A stretch of 64,000 nucleotides of DNA, from NCBI GenBank assembly GCA_019119355.1, contig DWXE01000016.1, forward strand, positions 1 to 64,000, read 5' to 3'. This document shows positions 1-8,099 of this stretch, piece after piece. Within the stretch, counting starts at the first letter, position 1, and every line of letters begins with the position of its first letter. The position numbers and the translations under genes were made by a program. The notes under the pieces were generated by a model that saw only the letters and a list, made by a program, of their open reading frames with translations, made no database searches and was not told the origin of the DNA. The DNA comes from Candidatus Eisenbergiella merdigallinarum (lineage in GTDB: Bacteria; Bacillota; Clostridia; Lachnospirales; Lachnospiraceae).

Positions 1-140
1 CAACAGAAAAATAAAAGAAAATATAAATTGTAACCAAACCGCCAGACAGAGATGGTTTTGAGGTTTTTTGAAGCCCGTTGCCGGACTTCGTTGCCGACCT
101 TCTCCTTGTCTGGCTATTCTATTATGGAGGATAACTGCCT
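1..140. other. Non-coding left edge with weak terminator-like and inverted-repeat sequence
   Basis: No gene is visible. AAACC near 36-40 can pair with GGTTT near 53-57, and a T-run follows at about 63-69, which could be a weak terminator for a gene left of the window. GCCAGACA (41-48) and TGTCTGGC (about 107-114) form a distant inverted repeat. A ribosome site GGAGG near 126-130 serves the next gene. Confidence 0.3.
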
Positions 141-338
141 ATGGCAAAAACGAAAACAGAGATTCATGTTACCACAGTTTTTGACGGCGAACTGGACGCA
201 GCGGATGTCTTTGTGAGCCTGATTGCCCAAAAATATGGGCAGAATACCGGCAAGGAAAATCTTGCGAAAACACAAGATTTAGGATATAATAAAGACGAGG
301 TTCAGAAGAACCGTGTTCCGTCTGGATTGTGCGGGTAA
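141..338 (+). CDS. tnpW: Transposon-encoded TnpW-like small protein
   Basis: This 65-residue protein begins MAKTKTEIHVTTVFDGELDA, which I recognise as the start of the small TnpW-family proteins that accompany large serine recombinases in Tn4451-like elements. Their biochemical role is unknown. The gene has a good ribosome site (GGAGG) about 10 bases before its ATG. Its stop lies only 6 bases before the recombinase start, so the two are probably co-translated. The C-terminal part (after about residue 45) is polar and unremarkable. The family call rests on the N-terminal motif and the neighbour; the function is inferred only as part of the element. Confidence 0.65.
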   Translation: MAKTKTEIHVTTVFDGELDAADVFVSLIAQKYGQNTGKENLAKTQDLGYNKDEVQKNRVPSGLCG

Positions 339-344
339 ACGGTT

Positions 345-2009
345 ATGATGAACGGATATGAATACACAGGCATGGACGCAATTCTGGCGGGCAGCTTCCG
401 GGCGGCCATCTATTGCAGGCTTTCCAAAGACGATGACCTTGACGGGGAGAGCGCCAGTATTGCCAACCAGCGGGATATGCTGGAAAGCTACTGCGAAAAG
501 CAGGGATGGGAGGTTGTGGCAGTCTATCAGGACGATGGCTACACGGGGCTGAACATGGAGCGCCCCGACCTGAAACGGATGTTAAAGGCCATCGAGCGCA
601 GGCAGATAAATCTTGTGATAACGAAAGATTTATCGAGATTGGGCCGAAATTACTTGCAGACCGGCACACTGATCGAGGACTTCTTCCCCCGTCACGGCGT
701 CCGCTATATCGCCATGAATGACGGTATCGACACCATGCGGGACAACAACGACATTGCGCCGTTCAAGAACATCCTGAACGAGATGTACAGCAAGGACATT
801 TCCAAGAAGGTACATTCCTCATATCTGCTGAAAGCCCAGCAAGGCCAGTTTACCGGCTGTGTGGCTCCCTTTGGGTATCGGAAAGACCCGGAGGACAAAA
901 ACCACCTGCTGGTGGACGAGGAAACCGCCCCCATTGTCCGGCAAATCTTCCTTTGGGCGCTGGAAGGACACGGCCCAAACTTCATCCGGCGCAGACTGGA
1001 AGAACAGAAGGTGCCTTGCCCTACATGGTGGAACCGGGAACGGGGTTTCCGCAATGTCCGCACCAAATGGGAGAAGAAAGACCCGGAAAACGGGCGGTAT
1101 ATGTGGGACTTCTCCGTGATAAAGGACATCCTGATGAATCCCGTTTATACCGGGGCAATCGCTTCTCAAAAGAAGGACTACCGCTTCAAAATCGGCACCA
1201 TTGGCGAGAAGAAGCCGCAGGACTGGATCGTGGTGGAGGAACGGCATGAACCGTTGATTGACAGCAAAAGTTTTGCCATCGTGCAGGACAAGCTGAAATC
1301 CCGCCAGCGTCCCCGGCAGGACGGGGAAACCAGCCTGTTTGCCGGGCTTATCAAGTGCGGCGAGTGCGGCAAGTCACTGACCATCCGCACCACCCACGCC
1401 AAGCACCCGCAGCAGATTTATGCCTGTAAGACCTATGGGGCGTTCGGCAAGAACCACTGTTCCCAGCACCGGGTAGAGTACGACACCCTTTACCACCTTG
1501 TCTTGAACAAAATTCGGGAGTGCGCCAAGGCCGCCCTGACCGATGGGGAAGCCATTGCCGGGAAGCTGACCAACACCTGCGAAGCCGAACAGAAAGGCCA
1601 GCGGGAAGCGTTGGAGCGTTCCCTGACAAAAGACGAGGAACGGATCGAGGTTCTGGAAAAGATGGTGTTGCGGCTCTATGAGGACATGGTTGCCGGGCGA
1701 ATCAGCGAAGCTAACTTTAATCTCATGCTGGACAAGACGCAGAAGGAACAGGCCGAACTGAAAGAACGGGTTGCACAAGGGCGCAAGAAGCTGGCTGATG
1801 AAATGCGGCTGGCGATGGACGCCAAACAATGGGTAGACGCCATTCAGGAATATGCCGACATCACGGAGCTGGACGCAGCCACCCTAAACCGCCTGATTAA
1901 AGAAATCGTTGTCCATGAACACATCGACAGCGATAAGACACGACACATTTCTATCGAAATTCACTTCAATCTCAAACCCATCCCGGAGGTGGAACAGGTC
2001 AAGGGCTGA
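345..2009 (+). CDS. Large serine recombinase of the nested element
   Basis: At 554 residues this is a typical large serine integrase/transposase. The N-terminal resolvase domain has the catalytic serine in YCRLSKDD (Ser27) and the conserved TKDLSRLGRNYLQTG segment (about 92-106). The recombinase domain follows (YRKDPEDKN onwards, about 175-300). A zinc-ribbon with CGEC (Cys338, Cys341) and a later Cys pair follows, then a long coiled coil (about 400-490). Such enzymes excise and insert circular elements by double-strand cleavage with a serine-DNA link. No strong ribosome site precedes ATG 345, so translation is probably coupled to tnpW. It differs clearly from the three recombinases at the ICE end, so it most likely moves only the nested element. 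Confidence 0.93.
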   Translation: MMNGYEYTGMDAILAGSFRAAIYCRLSKDDDLDGESASIANQRDMLESYCEKQGWEVVAVYQDDGYTGLNMERPDLKRMLKAIERRQINLVITKDLSRLGRNYLQTGTLIEDFFPRHGVRYIAMNDGIDTMRDNNDIAPFKNILNEMYSKDISKKVHSSYLLKAQQGQFTGCVAPFGYRKDPEDKNHLLVDEETAPIVRQIFLWALEGHGPNFIRRRLEEQKVPCPTWWNRERGFRNVRTKWEKKDPENGRYMWDFSVIKDILMNPVYTGAIASQKKDYRFKIGTIGEKKPQDWIVVEERHEPLIDSKSFAIVQDKLKSRQRPRQDGETSLFAGLIKCGECGKSLTIRTTHAKHPQQIYACKTYGAFGKNHCSQHRVEYDTLYHLVLNKIRECAKAALTDGEAIAGKLTNTCEAEQKGQREALERSLTKDEERIEVLEKMVLRLYEDMVAGRISEANFNLMLDKTQKEQAELKERVAQGRKKLADEMRLAMDAKQWVDAIQEYADITELDAATLNRLIKEIVVHEHIDSDKTRHISIEIHFNLKPIPEVEQVKG

Positions 2010-2098
2010 CCTGTCCACGCCGGGGCGGTTCTAAAACAATTCCATATATTTTTTGACACGCCGCCGCCCGCCATCGAGCAAGGTTTTACTCCTAATTA

Positions 2099-2182
2099 GG
2101 GATAAAACAGCTGATGGCCGGCGGCGGTGTGGCCCTGATCGGAATGCAGCTGATCCCCCTTCTGGCAAATCTTTTCAGCTAA
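2099..2182 (+). pseudogene. 3' remnant of a Maff2-family (TrbC/VirB2-like) small membrane protein gene
   Basis: Reading from 2099 gives GIKQLMAGGGVALIG followed by MQLIPLLANLFS and a stop at 2180-2182. This is the characteristic C-terminus of Maff2-family proteins, small two-helix membrane proteins encoded just before the VirB6-like gene in Tn1549-type ICEs. Only 27 of the usual roughly 65-70 codons are present. Upstream in the same frame there is a stop (TAA at 2093-2095) and no start, so the gene is cut by the nested element. The rest of the gene should lie beyond the left edge of that element. The ribosome site of the next gene (AGAGAACGGAG) follows directly. Confidence 0.85.
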
Positions 2183-2203
2183 TAAGAGAACGGAGAATCA
2201 TCT

Positions 2204-3073
2204 ATGCTGAACATCCTCGAAATCATCCAGGACTGGATTAAGGACATCCTGAGAGACTGCATTATGGGCAATCTGGACGGGATGTTCGACCAGATCAACA
2301 ATGAGGTCGGGGAGGTTGCAAACACTGTGGGACAGACCCCGGCGGACTGGAACGCCGGGGTCTTTTCCATGATCCGCAGCCTGAGCGATAACGTGGTGGT
2401 CCCTATTGCCGGGATTATCCTCACCTTTGTCCTGTGCTATGAACTGATTACCATGATTATCGAAAAGAACAACCTTCACGACTTTGAAACCTTTACCTTA
2501 TATAAATGGATTTTCAAGGTATTCGTGGCCGTGTATCTGGTGACGCATACCTTTGACATCACAATGGCGATCTTTGAGGTGGGCCAATCGGTTGTGCAGC
2601 AAAGCTCCGGCGTGATAAACGGAAGCACAAGCATAGACTTTGCCGCCGCATTAGGGGACGTGGAAGCACAGCTCGAAACAATGGAGATTGGGGAGCTGTT
2701 CGGCCTTCTGGTAGAGACAATGCTGTTAAAGATTACAATGCCGATCCTCTCCTTCTGCGTCATGATCGTCCTGATCGGGCGTATGATTGAAATTTACATC
2801 TATTGCTCAGTGGGGGCCATCCCGTTTTCCACAATGGTAAACCGGGACTGGGGACAAATGGGAAACAACTACCTGCGGGGGCTGGTGGCGTTGGGACTGC
2901 AAGGATTTTTTATTATGGTCTGCGTCGCAATTTACGCGGTACTCATTGGCCAGATTGGAAGCGCAGAAAATATCCATATTGCAATCTGGCAGTGTGCGGG
3001 CTATACGGTGCTGCTGTGCTTCTCCCTCTTTAAAACCGGAGCCGTATCGAAGTCAATTTTCAATGCCCACTGA
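2204..3073 (+). CDS. VirB6/TrbL-like conjugative channel membrane protein
   Basis: A 289-residue polytopic membrane protein. Hydrophobic segments lie near residues 63-88 (VVVPIAGIILTFVLCYELIT), 100-122, 166-200, 222-250 and 262-280. An amphipathic N-terminus (MLNILEIIQDWIKDIL) is typical of the VirB6/TrbL-like proteins of Tn1549 and CTn elements. The family forms part of the inner-membrane platform of type IV secretion. ATG 2204 follows GGAG at about 2191-2194. It is the first intact gene after the broken maff2 and starts the run of transfer genes. Whether it still gets the original upstream promoter after the insertion is unclear. Confidence 0.82.
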   Translation: MLNILEIIQDWIKDILRDCIMGNLDGMFDQINNEVGEVANTVGQTPADWNAGVFSMIRSLSDNVVVPIAGIILTFVLCYELITMIIEKNNLHDFETFTLYKWIFKVFVAVYLVTHTFDITMAIFEVGQSVVQQSSGVINGSTSIDFAAALGDVEAQLETMEIGELFGLLVETMLLKITMPILSFCVMIVLIGRMIEIYIYCSVGAIPFSTMVNRDWGQMGNNYLRGLVALGLQGFFIMVCVAIYAVLIGQIGSAENIHIAIWQCAGYTVLLCFSLFKTGAVSKSIFNAH

Positions 3074-3085
3074 TCCCCGCCCGGA

Positions 3086-3110
3086 ACTTCAGCACGGCCC
3101 GTGCCGAAGT
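3086..3110 (+). other. Short hairpin between the VirB6-like and XF1762 genes
   Basis: ACTTC (3086-3090) pairs with GAAGT (3106-3110), and GCAC (3092-3095) with GTGC (3101-3104). No T-run follows, so it is not a normal terminator. It may influence RNA processing or expression ratios inside the operon. Confidence 0.4.
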
Positions 3111-3131
3111 GGATATAGGAGGAATGAACCT

Positions 3132-3572
3132 ATGCTGAAATTGATTCCGGTTTCTCTAAAGGAAGCAAACGCTTTTGTCGCGGAACACCACCGGCACCAC
3201 AAGCCCGTAACCGGCCATAAATTCTCGATTGGCTGCCAGTCGATGGGACGTTTGGTTGGCGTTGCGATTGTGGGCCGCCCGATAAGCCGCTATCTCGACG
3301 ACGACCTGACGCTGGAGGTAATGCGCCTGTGTACGACCGGGGAAAGAAATGCTTGCAGTATGCTTTATGCGGCTGCGGCCCGCGTAGCCAGGGCCATCGG
3401 CTACCGGAAAATTATCACCTATACGCTGGATTCTGAATCAGGGTCCAGTATCCTTGCCGCAGGCTGGCAGTGTACCGGGAAAGCCGGGGGGCTTCACTGG
3501 ACGGGCAAACGCCGCCCGGCTGCCGGGCAGTACCCGGCTCAAATGAAGCTGCGGTATGAAAAGGAGCTGTAA
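3132..3572 (+). CDS. XF1762 family protein (GNAT-like fold possible)
   Basis: A 146-residue protein beginning MLKLIPVSLKEANAFVAEHH, with VTGHKFSIGCQSMGRLVGVA and VMRLCTTGERNACSMLYAAA. I recognise this as the XF1762 family found on plasmids, phages and ICEs. The pattern (residue run, central GRPISR, long helix with ARVARAIGYRKIITYT) resembles acyltransferase-like folds. The reaction and substrate are unknown. ATG 3132 is chosen because GGAGGAATGAAC lies just before it; an upstream in-frame ATG lies inside the preceding gene. It sits inside the transfer operon, so it may act in the donor or be an anti-defence factor; that is inference. Confidence 0.7.
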   Translation: MLKLIPVSLKEANAFVAEHHRHHKPVTGHKFSIGCQSMGRLVGVAIVGRPISRYLDDDLTLEVMRLCTTGERNACSMLYAAAARVARAIGYRKIITYTLDSESGSSILAAGWQCTGKAGGLHWTGKRRPAAGQYPAQMKLRYEKEL

Positions 3573-3604
3573 TGTACCCGTCATCTGTAAAGGAGGTATC
3601 TATT

Positions 3605-4417
3605 TTGAACCAGGATTTGACCACCGCCTTATATGAGGCTATGGCAAAGGAGCAGGCAAACTTCCGGGATTGGCTGGTAAAGCAGCCGCCGGAAGAAATT
3701 TTAAATCACACCTATGAATACACCGTCCGGGAAGATATTTTGATGGCAATGGAAGAACTGGAACTTCCCAGAGAACAGGCGGAGGCGCTTTTATCCTCCC
3801 CCTCGCCGCTTGCGGATGTGTACCGGCATTTTTCCGATCTGGAAACCGGATATATGGACCTAATCCGGGACAGCATTGAATCCCGTGCCCAGGAAAAGGC
3901 CCAGGAACAGCAGCAGTTATATCAAAGCCCCATCTATCCGCACGACGGCCCATACGCGCGGGAACACGGGGAGCTGGAACAGTACCGCACCTCCCGGAAA
4001 GTTAATTTTGCCTGCAAGGAAGCTATTGAAGCGGCCATCCGGGAGAATTTTGATGGGATACACTTAAACCCGGACGCCGTAAAAAGCATTGTGGGAAAGT
4101 TTAGTGAGGAGCGCGTGTCCCATGTGCTGGCGAACACCATCCAGCAAAAGGACTGGGATACCCGCTTTTCCAACAGTAACCGGAGCTGGGCTTCTGCGTT
4201 TCCAATGTTTGAACCGCAGGACAGGCGAAGGGAATATACCGTTGAGAGCCATCCGGCAGTCCTGGACGGCTTTGTAAGCCTGTTTCGGCAGGAACGGGAG
4301 GCAAAGCGGGAACAGCCTTCGCAGGCAGCAGAAAAACCGTCTATCCGGGAGCAGCTTGCCGCCCGCCCTGCGCCCCAGAAGCCGGCCTCCCGCCCCAAAG
4401 ACCGGGAGGCCAGATAA
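3605..4417 (+). CDS. DUF3848/DUF3849 two-domain ICE protein
   Basis: About 270 residues, using TTG 3605 preceded by AAAGGAGG (3589-3596). An ATG at 3572 is in frame but has no ribosome site of its own. The N-terminal part (LYEAMAKEQANFRDWLVKQP to about residue 80) looks like DUF3848. The middle (YPHDGPYAREHGELEQYRTS to about residue 200) looks like DUF3849. The C-terminus is Pro/Ala/Arg-rich and probably disordered. Both domains are recurrent in Tn1549-like elements and have no known biochemical role. It is in line with the transfer genes and lies just before prgI. Confidence 0.7.
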   Translation: MNQDLTTALYEAMAKEQANFRDWLVKQPPEEILNHTYEYTVREDILMAMEELELPREQAEALLSSPSPLADVYRHFSDLETGYMDLIRDSIESRAQEKAQEQQQLYQSPIYPHDGPYAREHGELEQYRTSRKVNFACKEAIEAAIRENFDGIHLNPDAVKSIVGKFSEERVSHVLANTIQQKDWDTRFSNSNRSWASAFPMFEPQDRRREYTVESHPAVLDGFVSLFRQEREAKREQPSQAAEKPSIREQLAARPAPQKPASRPKDREAR

Positions 4418-4449
4418 TTGCCCGAAAAATCGGGAGGAGGTGAAGAAAA

Positions 4450-4911
4450 TTGCCATTTGTGCCAGTCCCTAAAGACCTTACCAGAGTAAAAACAAAGGTT
4501 GCCTTTAACCTGACCAAACGCCAGCTTGTGTGTTTTGGGGCAGGCGGCCTGGTGGGGATTCCCACCTATCTTTTTTCCCGCGCCAGCCTCGGCGACGAAA
4601 CGGCGGCGCTTCTGATGATCGGGCTGATGCTGCCGTTTTTCTTTTTTGGCATTTACGAAAAAGACGGTCAGCCGCTTGAGAAAATCTTAAAGCATTTCGT
4701 GTATGCCCAGTTTCTCACACCAAAGGAGCGCCCCTATCAGACCAATAACCTGTATGCCGCCCTGATGCGTCAGGCGGAGTACGATAAGGAGGTATCGAAG
4801 ATTGAAAAGCCAAAAGCAGCTCAAGCAGAAAAAGAAGCTGGAAGCCGCCAAACGCCAGTATCAAAAGGAGAAAAAGGAGTTGCGCAGTACCATCCATCTG
4901 ACGCCAGATAA
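4450..4911 (+). CDS. PrgI-family conjugation membrane protein
   Basis: A 153-residue protein that starts at TTG 4450 after GGAGGTGAAGAAAA. It begins MPFVPVPKDLTRVKTKVAFN, the signature of PrgI-like proteins, and has two membrane segments (about 30-48 and 52-72). PrgI-family proteins are encoded directly before VirB4 in Gram-positive type IV secretion operons and are VirB3-like channel partners. The last 110 bases overlap the start of virB4 in another frame. The C-terminal tail (after about residue 110) is charged. Position and sequence agree, so the call is firm; the precise contact with VirB4 is inferred from the family. Confidence 0.85.
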   Translation: MPFVPVPKDLTRVKTKVAFNLTKRQLVCFGAGGLVGIPTYLFSRASLGDETAALLMIGLMLPFFFFGIYEKDGQPLEKILKHFVYAQFLTPKERPYQTNNLYAALMRQAEYDKEVSKIEKPKAAQAEKEAGSRQTPVSKGEKGVAQYHPSDAR

Positions 4912-7288
4912 AAAGCTGACCGGTTCGGAGAAACGCAGACTGGAGGCAGCTGTTAAGAAAGCGAAACGGGATGGGCGGCTTCCCAAAACAGCCCAACAGA
5001 CCATCCCTTACAAAGAAATGTGCCGGGATGGGATCTGCGTTGTGAACGACCGATATTTCACCAAGCAGATTCAGTTTTACGACATAAACTACCAGCTCGC
5101 CCAAAATGAAGATAAGAACCAGATATTCGAGAGCTACTGCGACTTCCTTAACTACTTTGATTCCTCCATCCACTTCCAGCTCTCCTTTTTAAATCAAAGG
5201 GCCGATTTGGAGGAATATCAGAAGTCCATCCATATCCCGGAGCAGAACGACGCATACGACAGCATCCGCCGGGAGTATTCCGAGATGTTAAAGGCCCAGC
5301 TTGCCAAGGGCAACAACGGGCTTTCCAAAACCAAGTACATTACCTTTGGCGTGGAGGCGGAAAGCCTCAAAGCGGCCAAACCGCGTCTGGAGCGAATTGA
5401 AGCGGATATTCTCGCCAATTTTAAGGTGTTGGGTGTGAAAGCCCGTCCCTTAGATGGGTATGAGCGCCTTTCCATCCTGCACCGGATGTTCCATCCGGCG
5501 GATTCCTCCCGGTTCCGGTTCGCATGGGATGCGGTTTGGAAAACCGGCCTTTCCAGCAAGGATTTTATCGCACCGGACAGCTTTTCCTTTAAAAGCGGAC
5601 GGACGTTCCGGATTGGAAAAACCTATGGGGCCGTTTCTTTTCTCCAGATTTTAGCGCCGGAGCTGACCGACCGGATGTTAGCGGATTTCCTTGACCTGGA
5701 AAGCAGCCTTGTCCTGACCATGCACGTCCGGTCCATCGACCAGAGCGAGGCGATTAAGACCATCAAGAGAAAGATTACCGATCTTGACAAAATGAAAATC
5801 GAGGAGCAGAAAAAAGCCGTCCGTTCCGGCTACGATATGGAAATTCTGCCGTCCGACCTGATGACCTACGGCACGGAGGCAAAGACGTTGTTGGAGGATT
5901 TGCAGAGCCGGAATGAGCGAATGTTTTTGGTGACGGTGCTGGTGATGAACACCGCGCCCTCCCGCCAAAAGCTGGAAAACAACGTGTTTCAGGCCGCCGG
6001 CGTCGCGCAGAAATACAACTGCGCCCTGCGCCGCCTGGACTATCAGCAGGAACAGGGCCTTGTTTCTTCCCTCCCTCTGGGATTAAACCGGATTGAGATA
6101 CAGCGGGGCCTTACCACCAGCTCCACAGCGATTTTTGTTCCCTTTACCACCCAGGAGCTTTTTATGCAGGGGGACGCCCTGTACTACGGCCTCAACGCCC
6201 TCTCCAATAACCTCATTATGGCGGACCGGAAAAAGCTCAAAAACCCAAACGGCCTGATTCTGGGAACGCCTGGCTCCGGTAAATCGTTCAGTGCAAAGCG
6301 TGAGATTACCAACGCTTTCCTGATTACTACGGACGATATCGCCATCATCGACCCGGAGGACGAATACTCGTCCCTGGTAAAGCGATTGGGCGGGCAGGTG
6401 ATCGACATTTCCCCAGTTTCCGACCAGTACATCAACCCGATGGACTTAACGCTCAACTACTCAGAGGACGATAACCCGCTGACTTTAAAGAGCGACTTCA
6501 TCCTCTCCTTGATGGAGCTGATCGTAGGCGGCAAAGCTGGTCTGGAACCGGTGGAGAAAACCATCATCGACCGCTGTGTCCACCTGGTCTACCGGGACTA
6601 TCTGCAAGACCCGCAGCCGGAGAAAATGCCCATCCTGGGCGACCTGTACCGGCTTTTGCGGGAGCAGCCGGAAAAGGAGGCGCAGCGTCTTGCCACTGCC
6701 CTGGAAATCTACGTCACCGGCAGTTTGAACGTCTTTAACCACCAGACCAATGTGGAAATCAAAAGCCGGATTGTCTGCTATGTAATTAAAAAACTGGGAA
6801 AACAGCTTAAAAAGTTTGGGATGCAGGTTGTGCAGGATCAGCTGTGGGGCCGCGTCAGCGAGAACCGGGAGGCCCACAAGTCCACCCGCGTCTATATTGA
6901 CGAGATGCACCTGCTTCTCAAGGAGGAACAGACGGCGGCCTACACGGTCGAAATCTGGAAGCGTTTCAGAAAATGGGGAGGAATCCCCACAGGTCTTACA
7001 CAGAACGTGAAGGACCTTTTGGCCTCCCGCGAAATCGAGAACATTTTTGAAAATTCAGACTTCATCTATATGCTCAACCAGGCGGGCGGCGACCGGCAAA
7101 TCCTTGCAAAACAGCTCAACATTTCCCCTCACCAGCTTTCGTATGTGACGAACTCCAACGCTGGCGAGGGGCTTTTGTTTTATGGGAATGTCATTATCCC
7201 CTTCATCGATCACTTCCCGAAGGGAACGGAGCTGTATTCGATTATGACAACCCGCCCGGAGGATTTGGCCGAGGCCGCAAACGGATAA
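4802..7288 (+). CDS. virB4: VirB4-like conjugation ATPase
   Basis: 828 residues, starting at TTG 4802 with AAGGAGG at 4788-4794. The gene overlaps the 3' end of the PrgI-like gene by 110 bases. The N-terminus is a Lys-rich coiled region. Walker A is GTPGSGKSFSAKRE (about 486-499), Walker B is VYIDEMHLLLK (about 698), and the conserved GGIPTGLTQNVKDLLASRE segment lies near 723-741. The family powers assembly and substrate movement in type IV secretion and acts at the inner face of the membrane. It is the main motor protein seen in the window, since no VirD4/TcpA coupling protein is present. Length and motifs are normal, so it looks functional. Confidence 0.95.
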   Translation: MKSQKQLKQKKKLEAAKRQYQKEKKELRSTIHLTPDKKLTGSEKRRLEAAVKKAKRDGRLPKTAQQTIPYKEMCRDGICVVNDRYFTKQIQFYDINYQLAQNEDKNQIFESYCDFLNYFDSSIHFQLSFLNQRADLEEYQKSIHIPEQNDAYDSIRREYSEMLKAQLAKGNNGLSKTKYITFGVEAESLKAAKPRLERIEADILANFKVLGVKARPLDGYERLSILHRMFHPADSSRFRFAWDAVWKTGLSSKDFIAPDSFSFKSGRTFRIGKTYGAVSFLQILAPELTDRMLADFLDLESSLVLTMHVRSIDQSEAIKTIKRKITDLDKMKIEEQKKAVRSGYDMEILPSDLMTYGTEAKTLLEDLQSRNERMFLVTVLVMNTAPSRQKLENNVFQAAGVAQKYNCALRRLDYQQEQGLVSSLPLGLNRIEIQRGLTTSSTAIFVPFTTQELFMQGDALYYGLNALSNNLIMADRKKLKNPNGLILGTPGSGKSFSAKREITNAFLITTDDIAIIDPEDEYSSLVKRLGGQVIDISPVSDQYINPMDLTLNYSEDDNPLTLKSDFILSLMELIVGGKAGLEPVEKTIIDRCVHLVYRDYLQDPQPEKMPILGDLYRLLREQPEKEAQRLATALEIYVTGSLNVFNHQTNVEIKSRIVCYVIKKLGKQLKKFGMQVVQDQLWGRVSENREAHKSTRVYIDEMHLLLKEEQTAAYTVEIWKRFRKWGGIPTGLTQNVKDLLASREIENIFENSDFIYMLNQAGGDRQILAKQLNISPHQLSYVTNSNAGEGLLFYGNVIIPFIDHFPKGTELYSIMTTRPEDLAEAANG

Positions 7289-7301
7289 GGAGGTGTAATG
7301 T

Positions 7302-8099
7302 ATGGAAGCGATGCAGGAACAGGAAATCCTTCAGGCGTTCTTAAAGCTGATGGAGGAAAACAGCCGTAAGGAACAGGCGCAGGATTTGACGCTGCTGTTG
7401 TCGTATCTGCGGGATATGGAACATCAGCTTGACGCGGTAGTAAACGAGCTGCACACAGTAAAGCAGGAATTGGCGGAACAGAAGGCAGGCTTGAATCCCG
7501 ACGGACGGCGGGAGGTTTCGGCTAGGGTGGAACAGCTGGAAGGCAGCGCCCACCACCTTTTTGAAAAGATCGAAGAGCTGAGAAGCCGGATTGTAACCTG
7601 CGCTGCCAATGCCCTGGAAAACGTGAAGCAGGCCGGGACCGTGGCGCTGGACCGGGCCGTATCTGCGATGGGACTCGGAAAGGCGCTGGCCGCAATCCAA
7701 AGATCGGCAAGCCAGTCGATGGCAGATACCAAAAGGCACATTGAGGGGATAGAAACCATCGGCCACGAGCTGCGTAGCGTGGGAGGCCACCTGAAAAATA
7801 TCGGGCGCACAATGACAGGCAAAGAAACACAGCGCGTAGATGGCGGGAAAGAAGGCGCGATTCAGGCGGGAATTTTAGCTCCGCTGCGCGCTGCATACCG
7901 CATCCACGCCAAAATGAACAATACCGCCCTGGCTGCGATTGGCGCTGTGGAACGACTGGAACAGGCCGCTGCCAAAGCGCAGGAAAAGCGTGTGGAAAAA
8001 AAGCCCTCCATCCGAAAAAATCTGGAGGAAAAGAAAGCGGAGGCCGCCGCCCGCCCTGCGCCGGATAAGGAGAAACGGCCTCAAGAGGCAGCGCTATGA
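7302..8099 (+). CDS. Coiled-coil ICE protein (DUF6674-like)
   Basis: 265 residues with a strong ribosome site (AGGAGGTG) before ATG 7302. Residues 5-80 form an acidic helical region (ILQAFLKLMEENSRKEQAQD). The middle is Ala-rich and helical, and the C-terminus is Lys/Arg/Ala-rich (KPSIRKNLEEKKAEAAARPA). I believe it belongs to the DUF6674 group of Tn1549-like elements; no activity is known. It overlaps the next gene by 4 bases (ATGA), so expression is coupled to the wall hydrolase. A scaffold or adaptor role in the transfer complex is only a guess. Confidence 0.6.
   Translation: MEAMQEQEILQAFLKLMEENSRKEQAQDLTLLLSYLRDMEHQLDAVVNELHTVKQELAEQKAGLNPDGRREVSARVEQLEGSAHHLFEKIEELRSRIVTCAANALENVKQAGTVALDRAVSAMGLGKALAAIQRSASQSMADTKRHIEGIETIGHELRSVGGHLKNIGRTMTGKETQRVDGGKEGAIQAGILAPLRAAYRIHAKMNNTALAAIGAVERLEQAAAKAQEKRVEKKPSIRKNLEEKKAEAAARPAPDKEKRPQEAAL

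Larger units (their letters stand above)
1..2098 (+). mobile_element. Right end of a nested serine-recombinase element inserted in the ICE's maff2 gene
   Basis: A tnpW-like gene and a large serine recombinase are followed about 90 bp later by an abrupt switch to the 3' end of a Maff2 reading frame. The first base of retained Maff2 sequence is near 2099, just after the 10-bp palindrome CCTAATTAGG (2091-2100). Recombinase genes at the edge of an element next to a broken ICE gene fit an integrative mobilizable element or small transposon of the Tn4451 recombinase type. Its left part and cargo are outside the window. Confidence 0.75.
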
